From: Pseudoflavonifractor sp902362925
GTDB lineage: Bacteria; Bacillota; Clostridia; Oscillospirales; Oscillospiraceae
NCBI GenBank assembly: GCA_902362925.1
Contig: CABIYL010000003.1
Length of the DNA stretch: 64,000 nucleotides
Direction: 5' to 3' (one strand)
Numbering within the stretch: the first letter of the stretch is position 1; every line of letters begins with the position of its first letter. The notes beneath the pieces were generated by a model. The model searched no databases and was not told the DNA's origin. It was given only the letters and a program-made list of their open reading frames with translations. The position numbers and the translations under genes were made by a program. Positions 13,101 through 18,480 of this stretch are shown in pieces.

Positions 13101-13432
13101 TGGCCTGGGCGGCGGAGAACGGCGTGGTCCAGGGTGTGGGCGGCGACCGGTTCGCCCCCAATGACCCCATCACCCGTGAGCAGCTGTGCACCATGCTGGT
13201 CCGCTATCTGGACAGCGACGGCATTGCGCTGCCTCAGCTGACCAACCCGGCGGCCTTTACCGACGAGGACCAGGTGAGCGACTGGGCCAAGGACGCGGTG
13301 GAGCGCTTCCGTCAGCTTGGCATTGTGGAGGGCTCGGATACCGGCGCCTTCCTGCCCAAGAACAACGCCTCCCGTGCGGAGGTGGCTGCCGTGTTCCAGC
13401 GGCTGATCACCACCATTCTGACCAACATCTGA
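1115..13432 (+). CDS. giant secreted SLH-anchored surface protein (4105 aa)
   Basis: The GTG at 1115 is preferred because AGGAGG lies 8 bases before it; the ATG at 1109 is only 2 bases from that site. Residues 1-30 form a signal peptide ending ALA. Next come a Calx-beta-like stretch (about 37-115) and a clear Calx-beta domain (about 329-445, with VDGTAVAGTDY). Long beta-rich regions of unknown class follow, with CARDB/Ig-like sections around 2500-2790 and 3060-3140. Two Ala/Lys/Glu/Tyr-rich helical, probably coiled-coil segments sit near 1950-2030 and 3630-3780. Three SLH domains close the protein (about 3921-4102; first repeat GFSDVSEDFWGADAISF). SLH domains bind secondary cell wall polymer, so the protein should be attached to the wall. 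No enzyme domain is recognised. Adhesin or matrix protein is the likeliest role, by inference. It is followed by a strong terminator. Confidence 0.9.
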   Translation: MSTKKMIHRSLALLLALVMTLGLVPQQALAYLAERPEELTIVDKDGNTVAVTEDWETAFPYGTFAFSDFQVVAEEGGNTAVIQVYRLGGTQGRAVAYITYEPALTQLEDGSASYSTAAGSNDIVIEVENPLPGVENQPIGQPEPPRQPEEPVKVVSTADETDVTLSIDVEAEAYQWYVLYAGDWEIVDGAVGKDFVVAQEDLESYDFRCVYTVDGVEYCSDSYLGVTYTVEEDESAPAEDGEPEQLVDLNAEPTYTRITPENAEDPYSGYIFDMTFADGEWVKEIRITVPEDEDAEALKFGTFTIVDNLGASLYDTANTLTLRVVDNDKAEASTLGFAVTDVRADKAAGTAELTVVRTGGNQTMLTIDYATVDGTAVAGTDYAAASGTLVFYADRNEQVIQVPLIDDGVATDEERTFQVVLSNLKGDSEGLCTLEATEAVVSLYNSGEGAGEQNLASYLYQSDVTDLSGSVTEAESALAPVGGGAVTGQQVENEGEVLTAQIGGTTGGITPFSYNYPNKLTFSNGGWSKYQTIPSSGWEGGQSYDDGIWTFRSKGAGSATLTFDPRMYSGITAYFGWKATLASWGTLLIYGAEYAYPWARLLKSDGTEWARADCNAHHTGENVATKIYWNESGSMYQWWSIADGVNRLQLGTSIHHAHNADSNAEANLTSGWLERRSFGGDFYLQIHTANDSGDNGTKTAPEGAASLTESSGVYDSMKPTVTIQSGKGGVSNGKLFVGSTLQVTLQNTASYTPATSDSSLSYAVYLTRNGQVVPANITNSGNTYYIQLLWDGMTDDQVNSGDYTINVVMTRQQDLILDLSPSVPRLTDENGNTTANIDSSKIAGAVSDFWGSTSGITYGYSDEKTSGAAITYEQKEGTLTKDSGFAQSSAVLTKADLTNIQWINFNLPAEDKIVYNGRTYSGNEKIWLNVADLATANMTFYYYDSAYLSAVSVMTATISEVELFLDANGNGMIDGYYNPDTGYFIVGDGDVSLGFLDPGMNYNELYFQPVRLEDGTYAQYFMKVYYTMNPRSLIPDEGTDTSAVAQVLPAFVSTITEGTSYELLTEEQKAYRYIISGKTKIGENGEVFRSSDNHVMYGPAATERSMVDVPLGGDTSPATLNEDGTAYTWTPDYQGNLLYPFANPEPIIIDESLAGNNIPIAEIEGYENGQVVLEEGGVDKLNGYLGSLTANNTVALAVQEQKATTEEIAAANGVTIGGGDVALQSARNGEDTLAPESVTTTDSKITPDARYLQEMGSGNAAATAGVDMNDMGADGVDFPYPELNQDFAVDLPSTEIGITDFANIVMDGDTVGFSIGIPLGGWNSNGDAGAGGAGGGGSDYHTDPGEALKSSGETIANMFKWIAHPRSMAQEVDDSYKATKDEQRWYNESLGDGEGVTAKEFKAEFSISAAFMFKYDPVTNHYEFSRFAAALSVELAFTYKARFTSCPIIYLYITVHLDVEFSLSADVERETVETGDNLVTSTSMTDPEDNRQYMNLTKGTSTVLSRTEYKALNLNFSGKVLLEAYTDASCTTPLADFRKGYLSSDGDDDVLVVLKQTSASTMGQDIYIKLTALEDTKLYEAMAVSSSQNKSSFGSFEIAPELYVQVGAGVGIEILKAEIYIKVSIGCAMAFGNYTGDDYEVFRLRTFDFGAALGINVQLLLFSYELELIGISINYDYQNTPNWTYTWSALNGAYGGEGGLKTLAAEENSTGVKVSLPGSSAGTQTIYSPSAGGIQPLAFDPTDKEVPFQLSGYSSSGDAFKLADGLASGYDYKVVTVGEDNYLLYTVSRSDADHPVDNSMLVLSRIKLTSTEGVDEYGLVNPVNEDDPTPYIVVDGDKTGDLEFTGWADGDTLRMAWMSYADATAAVPPALTRPEGDAPGGMDQSNYQQVYEGFVATEPVNPGEPGAEPTAPVQADYFVTKAEYDALDASAQADYTQDTTESDYYYNSTNSYTSYENAKAAYDASQSAYTAAKEEYDAKKAAYDKYLADKAAYDTQHADYKKWYDYFKSVADENAANQAVADAAAKNTVVKTASFNTASPAAIADAAAVNTKGSHVYLPGGSVDGTVTIYAQAKHYATTATLESDYSAYLNKLYPDSMGSGTQSIRTYRLTYQKGIWDAYGEGTELHAVVGDKNVGVELPAGQVLDNMEITEIGGTYYVAYTTSQQTYVKADGNTTTDMDEATDLLTTRRLYLQTLTLAEDGTPNWGEALLLRTLVDYDQNTFTDGVYQGGSLSAAYQDPYFSDLQFLNGKLGGLTGADEDFSTLADAQPEEFLLFEMNGSTYVIPQADLESIATSHTGSIIPFFQPEKQTGEDTDGDGELDEVTSNTTGRAQVTIGADGAGNISAVYTANVDGTTNNALYLAKWDPKSQTWGEGTMLAMNYMQVYEDAAVNDWSASETEQAYLGQLDGYQGGGMNQFVFSDLQIALGQSAEEGKDGTLLVLASGVTTYLKEYTYTDENNREQTVLIPQSDEEAQKAYADGTQTKKPGTGIYAISYGVGQQELGNATLTFGDYDFTAGSRLEAIGSFQNIGDVGLRGSEANPITVKLMLNTGSGDPVTLATWEITENITAGQTVSLVGTCDPLTQDLPKGSTFYFTVSEDESYAADGFSGDTNVVLTVEDKPELGFESFSISSASVDASGNTVLDVNFQVGNRGSKTAEDVYVQFSYESGRDEDNNPIYTPLDITGNTLTVSKQQELVTLAANNTDDQNGILRLNNAEDGDDIGSNKGRTVSGTITVPPSVYQGAETGSLNLRVEIFSASDTGASRGPDGLITADHGEYNTGNNTRLSAVEHKTYFDTADKVTLALGNTMRLPVSIATSTGEAPIIQVTEVPDTQGGARNLGVLYYQQSGTAGTGNTQGMLVIAPSREGTGVLEIKDQATNTIHSITYEVTAAGEGINVFKDNGLFTFRNADGSGYDEGAAVGSQDWSFNGDIMTWGTGDSATRPYLSNLANGKVGASFTFDTVAESIDFSFNGRIKVESTYPGFTVKEITCTGGSEKTNVYFGDLGQPHTVTVTVLDSGDTNPTADFDVIVEHYVNDEPPVPTADATAPHIFWSRSFPDTASLKAGEGSVELTIYVLDDSGLATLTVNGVTPSITKHGDSYWAAQVTVTENGQLKVEAMDTAGNRTTQNITVDWFNTTVTGGTVSTAPDISANFYKNNSQTPMGGSDYVTDKDTVAAKASSNTAGVTFSAQRLTVRETEDGTTELEITALQPNEGTTDSFDAKANGFYLIKATAEDGSWSQVVLEMTRVDTDLPTASLNKTTAADGTISLAWGISKSAPDLSPITEAAINGYNVFTAEMIGRTAVGGSLDILYGGSYTLTGKDAAGHEATQTLSVDGLPITAADEDFVTVVHAWNQDRNNGVITVDSTSFTGGVYDEAKSTPAQNQYTGRYEGLLTLTEDIFDADAVRQELLDEYAEDYFEQHPDAQPDDPNAVMPEEELNAELAKREAAAMADWKVRAMSEDSDESWTELTGSDAFENLVPGSYILLIRDANDKRNSDVVIQRTLTVDDQAIVMTAESTPEHNGNRDGAIMAEAQGGRLNYGTYQFIVRPVEIQEGEEEPQLLSVADLTDPLNEEEFPAAEGWTAPVWQTSDLASGSLSSSLLSGLRSGWYQVAVRAMEGVTAAEMRALIDLYQAYLAAQARVEAADAALTDSGLREAADGKVRRINEALQTWQTAEGENKTEAWNQYLALIDNSQEIQELLDTWAAAGYEDGAERDAYDKAVDALAQTQAKTEAEAEKTAADAALTAAETAYTDRKTSLESRADSAYEADEALWDNAATMLIRVDEENTYVSDKIEVRDLRYDRENNLVKIQFYTYKKELSAEAEKQLIQDNETMDILAYSTKMRVWIPAGTLSEGDDLMAMLMPFPDLPQDGEYLVQYTDASGESHPVAWSLVTPGKVYYVAAAPGAYEIVKAEKGFSDVSEDFWGADAISFTAARGLFQGVGEDEFDPSGTMTRSMLVTVLGRLAGIDPADYSGESTFSDVDAHSWYGPYVAWAAENGVVQGVGGDRFAPNDPITREQLCTMLVRYLDSDGIALPQLTNPAAFTDEDQVSDWAKDAVERFRQLGIVEGSDTGAFLPKNNASRAEVAAVFQRLITTILTNI

Positions 13433-13436
13433 GACA

Positions 13437-13472
13437 AAAGAGGGTGCGCCTGAAAACAGGCGCACCCTCTTT
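13437..13472. terminator. bidirectional terminator between giant protein gene and GH79-like gene
   Basis: A perfect hairpin (AGGGTGCGCCTG, loop AAAA, CAGGCGCACCCT) flanked by A-rich and T-rich arms. It can end transcription of both convergent genes. Confidence 0.85.
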
Positions 13473-13491
13473 GCATGAGCGCGAGTTGTAG

Positions 13492-15024
13492 TTACAGAAC
13501 AAAGAATGTGCAGCTTCCGGGCGGGAGCAGCACGGTACCGGGCTGTTCCTGCTCCGGAGCCAGTTCAGGAATATCACAGGCGCCGGAGACAGACAGCTCC
13601 TTGCCGTTAAGGCGTATGGACGGCGAACGCATGGAGTCGGCGTGCAGCATATAGCGCAGTGCCTCTCTGGGTGTCTCCACGGCGGCGTCTTCGGTAAGGG
13701 AGTTGTTGATGACCAGGTATACCATTCCGGACGCTCCGTCCTTGCGGGAGCGGCAGTAGACGTGGAGCTCCTTCCGGTGGGGCTGCTCACAGCGGTAAAC
13801 GGCGCTCCCCATAAGCTGGTTCCATAGCAGAACGGCAAAGTAGTTGGGGCGGGGCAGGAAGCTGCCGTGATCCAGAAAGCCGTAGTCGGAAGAGGCCAGC
13901 GTGTTGTGAAAGATGATTCCGTCTGTGATGGTTCCGTAGCTGCCCAGCTCGTTTAGCGTGCGGAGGACGTCGAGGTAAGTGGATGCCCAGGTGTTGCCGC
14001 CGCCGGCATCGCCGGACTCGGTGACCCAGATCTGTCCGCCGGGTACAAACCTGTCCCGGAGCGCGGCATGGGCGCTTGCACAGTCGGGCGCAACGGCCAG
14101 ATATTCATCGGTGTGTGCCAGTTCAGCGGGCCAGTGTGCCCGGGGCATGACGGAGGCCAGCCGCTCGGAGATGCCGTTGTAGTAGTGATAGCTGAATACA
14201 TCCAGCTTCACGGTGGTTCCCGCCAACAGCTCCTCTGTGGTGCAGACGTTGGACAGACTTCCGATTCCGGCGCCGAATCCCCGGCCTTCCTTGCTGACGG
14301 CGGTGGGGTCGCCTGTGGTGCAGGGGCCGACCAGAAGGCAGTTGGGGTAGTTTGCCCGGACCCAGGTGTACAGGATATCCTGATCACGGGCGTAGTCCGC
14401 CGCCGTGTAGCCCGCAGGTGAGCCGGACATCTCCAGCATGTTGGGCTCGTTCATAAATTCAACGGCGTCAATTTCCACACCGTAGCTGTGGCTGAAGTCA
14501 AAGATTTTCTTTGCCTGGCTCAAATCCAGAGGGCCGACATCGGGGTGGTCGTCCGCACAATTGCTGACAGAGATCAAGAGCTTGGCGCCCACATAGCGGA
14601 CAAAGTCCAGAACGCCGACCCACTGTTCGCGTGTGAGGACGCTGGCATAACCGGCAGGGGCTTTTCCGCCGGTGACGCCATCAAAATCGTAATAGGTTTT
14701 CGTGGCCCATGTGCCGGATACCCGGACCCAGGTGGGGCCCAGCTTTTTGGCCAGACCTTTCAGACGGTCGTGATGCAGGTTGATGGGCGGGTAATACTGC
14801 GTCAAATCCGGCATGGAGGTGACATCCCGGAGTGGGCCGACAACAGGAAACTCCTCTGTTCCGGCAATCTGTTCCGGCGTATAGGACTTCCAGAATATAC
14901 CTCCGGTTATCTCGGTCATCTCGATGTTATAGGATACGAGACGCTCATCCACATTGCGAATCAGGACCGGCTGGTCGGCGCTCAGCACAAACGCTTCACC
15001 GGCAGCTGAAGATGGCATTTTCAT
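13492..15024 (-). CDS. GH79-like glycoside hydrolase (heparanase/beta-glucuronidase type), cytosolic
   Basis: The 510-residue protein has the clan GH-A layout of an (alpha/beta)8 barrel followed by a beta-sandwich tail. EFMNEPNM near residue 190 contains the expected acid/base Glu after Asn. WVTESGDAGGGN near residue 334 resembles the nucleophile region of GH79 heparanases (Glu followed by a Gly-rich run). GH79 enzymes cleave beta-glucuronides, including glycosaminoglycan-derived ones; the actual substrate cannot be read from sequence. There is no signal peptide, so it should act on imported oligosaccharides or conjugates in the cytosol. Its ATG overlaps the stop of the upstream AI-2E-family gene by 4 bases, with AAGGAGGA in that gene's last codons, indicating translational coupling. 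GH30 or GH39 are less likely alternatives. Confidence 0.75.
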   Translation of the reverse strand: MKMPSSAAGEAFVLSADQPVLIRNVDERLVSYNIEMTEITGGIFWKSYTPEQIAGTEEFPVVGPLRDVTSMPDLTQYYPPINLHHDRLKGLAKKLGPTWVRVSGTWATKTYYDFDGVTGGKAPAGYASVLTREQWVGVLDFVRYVGAKLLISVSNCADDHPDVGPLDLSQAKKIFDFSHSYGVEIDAVEFMNEPNMLEMSGSPAGYTAADYARDQDILYTWVRANYPNCLLVGPCTTGDPTAVSKEGRGFGAGIGSLSNVCTTEELLAGTTVKLDVFSYHYYNGISERLASVMPRAHWPAELAHTDEYLAVAPDCASAHAALRDRFVPGGQIWVTESGDAGGGNTWASTYLDVLRTLNELGSYGTITDGIIFHNTLASSDYGFLDHGSFLPRPNYFAVLLWNQLMGSAVYRCEQPHRKELHVYCRSRKDGASGMVYLVINNSLTEDAAVETPREALRYMLHADSMRSPSIRLNGKELSVSGACDIPELAPEQEQPGTVLLPPGSCTFFVL

Positions 15025-16145
15025 ATAACAGCTTCCTCCTTGCTTGGAATACGGTTTACGTCCTCCCGCAGCAGCTTATAGAACGCGGCAGCCAGCGGGA
15101 CGCACAGGAGCATACCAGGGATTCCCATAACGCCGCCACCCACGGTGACGGCAGCCAGCACCCATATGCCGGGCAGGCCCATGGAGGAGCCGACCACACG
15201 GGGATAGATTAGGTTTCCCTCCAGCTGCTGCAGGATGACAATAAAAATCAGGAAAATAATTGCCTTTACAGGCGAGACGGTCAAAATCATAAAGGCACCC
15301 ACACCGGCTCCGATATAGGCGCCGGCGACGGGAATCAGCGCGGTAAAGGCGATGACAGCGCCCGTCATGGTGGCGTAGGGCAGCTGCAATATCAGCATTC
15401 CGAGCGTACAGAGTCCGCCGAGAATAAGCGCCTCCGTGCACTGGCCGACGATATATTTGTGGAAGCACTCATTGAGCACAGAGAGCACATGGCGGACATT
15501 GGCACAGAGACCGGTGCTCATGTACCGCTTCATAATCCGGTTGAACTGGCTGCCCAGCCGCTCCTTGCCCAGCAGCAGATAAATGGAAAAAATCAGGGCA
15601 AAGAGTGCGGTGACAAGGCCGGAAAAGACAGAGGAGACAGCACTGACGGCGGTACCGATGATGTTCCCGACGCCAGTTGTCAGGAAACTGATGATCTGCT
15701 CCAGCTTTGATGCCCAATCCACATTGCGCAGGGAGGCGAGGAGGTCTTCGGGCACCGCGTCCATGGTTCCCAGCCAGTTGGCCAGGGAGTTGGCTGCGGT
15801 GGGAATCTGGCGAAGCAGCAGGTTGACACAGGAGAGCAGCTCCGGGAGCACCAGATTGAGAATCAGTATCAGGCCGGCGGCCAGTGTGATGAAAGCCGCC
15901 AGCATGCACACGGGACGCCTGCTTTTTCTGACGGCCGGACTGACAGAATGGGTGAAATAGTGCTTTTCGTAAAAGCTCATCAGGATGTTGAGAACATAGG
16001 CCAGTGCGCAGCCCAGCAGCAGGGGTGTGGCGGCGCTGAGCAGGGCGGAGAGCAGGCCGGTGAAATGGGGCCAGTATGTGATGCACAAATAGAGGAGAAA
16101 TGCGGAGACGCCGATTTTGGCACAGGTTTTCCAATCCAGCTTCAT
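15021..16145 (-). CDS. AI-2E family transporter (PF01594-type membrane protein)
   Basis: This 374-residue integral membrane protein has the arrangement of the AI-2E/TqsA/YdbI family. An N-terminal pair of helices (MKLDWKTCAKIGVSAFLLYL) is followed by a helical region and a C-terminal cluster of hydrophobic helices containing PYATMTGAVIAFTALIPVAG and the conserved NLIYPRVVGSSMGLPGIWVL. Family members export autoinducer-2 or act as Na+/H+ antiporters; which applies here cannot be told. The start at 16145 is chosen because AGAAAGGG precedes it; longer in-frame starts upstream lie in what looks like non-coding DNA. It is the first gene of a two-gene minus-strand operon with the GH79-like enzyme. 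Confidence 0.85.
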   Translation of the reverse strand: MKLDWKTCAKIGVSAFLLYLCITYWPHFTGLLSALLSAATPLLLGCALAYVLNILMSFYEKHYFTHSVSPAVRKSRRPVCMLAAFITLAAGLILILNLVLPELLSCVNLLLRQIPTAANSLANWLGTMDAVPEDLLASLRNVDWASKLEQIISFLTTGVGNIIGTAVSAVSSVFSGLVTALFALIFSIYLLLGKERLGSQFNRIMKRYMSTGLCANVRHVLSVLNECFHKYIVGQCTEALILGGLCTLGMLILQLPYATMTGAVIAFTALIPVAGAYIGAGVGAFMILTVSPVKAIIFLIFIVILQQLEGNLIYPRVVGSSMGLPGIWVLAAVTVGGGVMGIPGMLLCVPLAAAFYKLLREDVNRIPSKEEAVI

Positions 16146-16297
16146 TTGACCCTTTCTTTCTGTAACGTTTATGAAGATTTCTCCAGGTTCGGAAATTGCG
16201 GGGATAGCACCTTTATGCGCTTTGTATGCCCGGATATTGTGCGCAGAAGCTATTATAATAAAAAGGGTGGAGGGATTCATTGGGCAAAGTCGGGCCG

Positions 16298-16418
16298 ATG
16301 TTACACTTTTCTACATCTGGGCTGCCAATGTTACGTTTTGGGACACGGATGGCAGTTTGTCCCAAAATATAGAGCAGAATTATGTTGAGAAACGGCACGG
16401 CATATGTTACACTTTTCT
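16298..16418. repeat. three ATGTTAC-TTTT direct repeats plus inverted GGGACA/TGTCCC pair
   Basis: TGTTACACTTTTCT occurs at 16299-16312 and again at 16405-16418. A variant, TGTTACGTTTTGGGACA, lies at 16329-16345. Its GGGACA end forms a hairpin-like inverted pair with TGTCCCAAAA at 16358-16367. The reverse complement of the variant, TGTCCCAAAACGTAACA, recurs with one mismatch at 18361-18377 upstream of degV. It may be an operator cluster for the adjacent TetR regulator, or the multi-repeat end of a lost insertion sequence. Confidence 0.6.
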
Positions 16419-16492
16419 CCAATAAGGGAGTAGTCGGCACTGCGGTGCGATGATGCCAACAGAACGGAGCTTTCCTGGTATTATCTGAAATG

Positions 16493-16531
16493 ACGAGACT
16501 TATCTGTGCTGACAGATGAGTCTCGTTTTTT
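16493..16531 (+). terminator. rho-independent terminator-like hairpin
   Basis: A 15-bp stem with one G-T wobble (ACGAGACTTATCTGT / ACAGATGAGTCTCGT) is followed directly by TTTTT. No gene upstream on this strand explains it, so it may be a remnant or a leader attenuator for the TetR gene. Confidence 0.65.
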
Positions 16532-16611
16532 ATCTGTCAGCAGAATCCATGCTATGGGAATGTGGACTGAGAAAGTCAGAACGCTGACGGAAAGAAATGG
16601 AAAGGTGGAAC

Positions 16612-17178
16612 ATGGCTGATTCCAATATCACAAAGCAGGCTCTGGCGGCGGCGCTCTGCGCGCTGATGGCAGAGCAGCCCTTTGAGAAAATCAACGTAGC
16701 GCATATCTGTGAGCGGTGCGGTATGAACCGGAAGAGCTTCTACTACCACTTCAGGGACAAGTATGACCTGGTGAATTGGATCTTTGATACGGAATTCATC
16801 GCCCTGCTCAAAGATGAGCGGCTGGGGGGCAACTATGATGAGCACTGGAGCTTTGTAGAAAAGGCGTGCCGGTATTTCTATGAACACCACGAGTTTTACC
16901 GCAAGGCGCTCCAGATCGAAGGACAGAACGCCTTTGGAGATCATTTCAGAGAGTATATCCGTCCGCTTCTGGCCGAGCGGGTGTCCTGCATGCTGGAGCC
17001 TGACGAGATGGATGCATTTTCCATGGGCTTTTTCACTGACATATTGATCTGCGCCGTGGAGCGCTGGCTGATGACCAAGGACTGCATGCCGCCCGAAGTG
17101 TTTGTGGAGAAGCTCAGGAGATTGATTGAGCAGGGTGCAGTATTTATCTACAATGAAATTTCCGGCCCGGACAGATGA
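16612..17178 (+). CDS. TetR/AcrR-family transcriptional regulator (DhaS-like)
   Basis: A 188-residue one-domain regulator. The N-terminal helix-turn-helix is visible as ITKQALAAALCALMAEQPFE, then INVAHICERCGMNRKSFYYHF, the typical TetR recognition helix with the F-Y-Y-H-F signature. The rest is an all-helical ligand/dimerisation domain of the short C-terminal type found in DhaS-like regulators. ATG 16612 is chosen over the ATG at 16597 because AAAGGTGG lies 4 bases before it. It ends in a terminator shared with the convergent radical-SAM-like gene. Matching sequence boxes lie upstream of this gene and in the 18.3-18.45 kb divergent promoter region, so it probably represses itself, the radical-SAM-like gene and degV. 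That regulation is inferred. Confidence 0.85.
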   Translation: MADSNITKQALAAALCALMAEQPFEKINVAHICERCGMNRKSFYYHFRDKYDLVNWIFDTEFIALLKDERLGGNYDEHWSFVEKACRYFYEHHEFYRKALQIEGQNAFGDHFREYIRPLLAERVSCMLEPDEMDAFSMGFFTDILICAVERWLMTKDCMPPEVFVEKLRRLIEQGAVFIYNEISGPDR

Positions 17179-17196
17179 GGGCCGGCTGACGAAAAA

Positions 17197-17235
17197 ACGG
17201 GCGCGCCGCAAATCAGATGCAGCGCGCCCGTTTTT
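17197..17235. terminator. bidirectional terminator between tetR-type and radical-SAM-like genes
   Basis: Stem ACGGGCGCGC / GCGCGCCCGT with A-run before and T-run after, between two convergent genes. Confidence 0.85.
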
Positions 17236-17243
17236 GACGCTGG

Positions 17244-18275
17244 CTATGCTTTGGAAATAGGGGAGGACTTGGGACAGGCCCGCTGAATCAGGGAAGTAAA
17301 CCCGTCTGTAAACAGGTTGCCGTGAAGCAGCTCAGCCGGTTCATCGGGAATGTAAAGATTCCCGAGGCCGTCAAAGCAAACGCAGCAGGCATCATCCGAG
17401 ATGACCTCATCCAGGCTGCGGGTATCGTAATAGAGCTCCCACGGCACAGTCTGATAGTACTGACCGGTGCGCACGCTTACAGCTGCCTGGTGGATGACCT
17501 TGCGGATATGGAGCGGACAGCCCGGCCGAGGAACCAGCGCTGTAAAAATTGGGTGCAGCTGCTGGGTGCTGCAGAACAGCGTTCCATTTACAATTGGTTC
17601 CACATCCTTCTGGGAGTAGGGACAGTAGACGGAGTAGGGCAGGGCTTTTTCCCGCAGCATGGTGCAGGCACAGTCAGCGCCGTCTTTCCAGCAGATCACG
17701 GACATAAGGTGTTTAATCTCTGAAATTTCCTCCAGAAATACGGGGGTTACGGCCTCCGGCTGACAGAAGAGGAAAAAGGCGCTGTCAGCGTGCTTCTGTA
17801 TCAGCGGGAGCAGGGGAGACGGATCAGCGTCGGTGAGCAGCATCCAGGAATAGATGCCCAGTTCCTCGCCCGCTGTGATGGCGCTGTCGTACTGCGACAG
17901 GTGGTCAGTGCACTGGGGCGGGCACATCTGAAACAGTACAGTCCAGGGGATGTTGAATCCCAGCCTGGCCTCGTTGAGACGGATCTGGCTGGCGCCCCAG
18001 GTGCAGCTGTTATATCCCAGATTCATGCCGAATTTCACCAGATGCTCCGTCTCAATATGACCTGCGGCATCCTGGATCAGTGTGTAATAGGCGCCGTCCT
18101 GATTTTCCAGCATGGTATGGGCAGTCTGGAAGAAACGGCTCTGAAAGCGCCCGTTGGAGAACTGCAGAGCCATGTCCACCAGGTTGCGGATGTTTCGTTT
18201 CGGGTTCTCTTTGAGTCCTTTTAGGGTCTGCCGGACTGTGGTTTCAATCAGAATACGGGACATGCTGTGTTCCAT
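17244..18275 (-). CDS. radical-SAM-like protein lacking the CxxxCxxC cluster motif
   Basis: This 343-residue protein has an N-terminal helical segment (NIRNLVDMALQFSNGRFQ) and then NLGYNSC, RLNEARLGFNIPWTVLFQM. The GFNIPW run is typical of a group of clostridial radical SAM proteins, where CxxxCxxC normally follows. Here the place is taken by CPPQCTDHLSQYD, so the three cluster cysteines are absent. The later barrel-like segments (ELGIYSWMLLTDADPSPLLP, DSAFFLFCQPEAVTPVFLEE) are retained. This suggests a non-catalytic or re-purposed TIM-barrel. The family assignment is from pattern memory and moderately sure. ATG 18275 is chosen for AAAGGAG 8 bases upstream. It is divergent from degV and convergent with the TetR regulator. 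Confidence 0.6.
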   Translation of the reverse strand: MEHSMSRILIETTVRQTLKGLKENPKRNIRNLVDMALQFSNGRFQSRFFQTAHTMLENQDGAYYTLIQDAAGHIETEHLVKFGMNLGYNSCTWGASQIRLNEARLGFNIPWTVLFQMCPPQCTDHLSQYDSAITAGEELGIYSWMLLTDADPSPLLPLIQKHADSAFFLFCQPEAVTPVFLEEISEIKHLMSVICWKDGADCACTMLREKALPYSVYCPYSQKDVEPIVNGTLFCSTQQLHPIFTALVPRPGCPLHIRKVIHQAAVSVRTGQYYQTVPWELYYDTRSLDEVISDDACCVCFDGLGNLYIPDEPAELLHGNLFTDGFTSLIQRACPKSSPISKA

Positions 18276-18313
18276 AGACAGCTCTCCTTTGACGAAACGG
18301 GGTTTCATATCAA

Positions 18314-18453
18314 AGCATATTACCTAATATAGGAAGGGACAATAGACAAACCTTCCGGCCTGTCCCAAAAAGTAACAGGAGACAGGGCGTGTCGCAATTT
18401 TTGACTGAAACAGATGCATGTCCCATGACTTTGAGCAGGCGGACTTCTATAAT
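18314..18453. promoter_or_regulatory. divergent promoters with phased TGTCCC operator-like boxes
   Basis: The minus promoter is TTGTCC (18342-18337), a 17-base spacer, then TATGCT (18319-18314). The plus promoter is ATGACT (18425-18430), 17 bases, then TATAAT (18448-18453). Boxes TGTCCCAAAA, TGTCGCAATT and TGTCCCATGA start at 18361, 18390 and 18419, exactly 29 bases apart. An inverted GGGACA sits at 18336-18341. Both -35 elements overlap a box, as expected for repression of both genes. Confidence 0.65.
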
Positions 18454-18480
18454 GAGCTCTGAACAAAGGAGGCATAACGC

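Larger units (their letters stand above)
16146..16611. other. 466-base intergenic region with repeated TGTTAC/TGTCCC elements
   Basis: No credible gene is seen. The region holds the promoter side of the AI-2E operon, three ATGTTAC(AC/G)TTTT repeats, an inverted GGGACA/TGTCCC pair, a rho-independent terminator-like hairpin and the leader of the TetR gene. Confidence 0.6.

Noticed and set aside
5282..13465. A 2727-codon open frame on the minus strand opposite the giant surface protein gene, and an 894-codon one at 2522-5206
   Set aside because: They are mirror images of a GC-rich gene with strong codon bias. The translations are His/Val/Gly-rich without domains, while the plus strand has signal peptide, Calx-beta and SLH domains.
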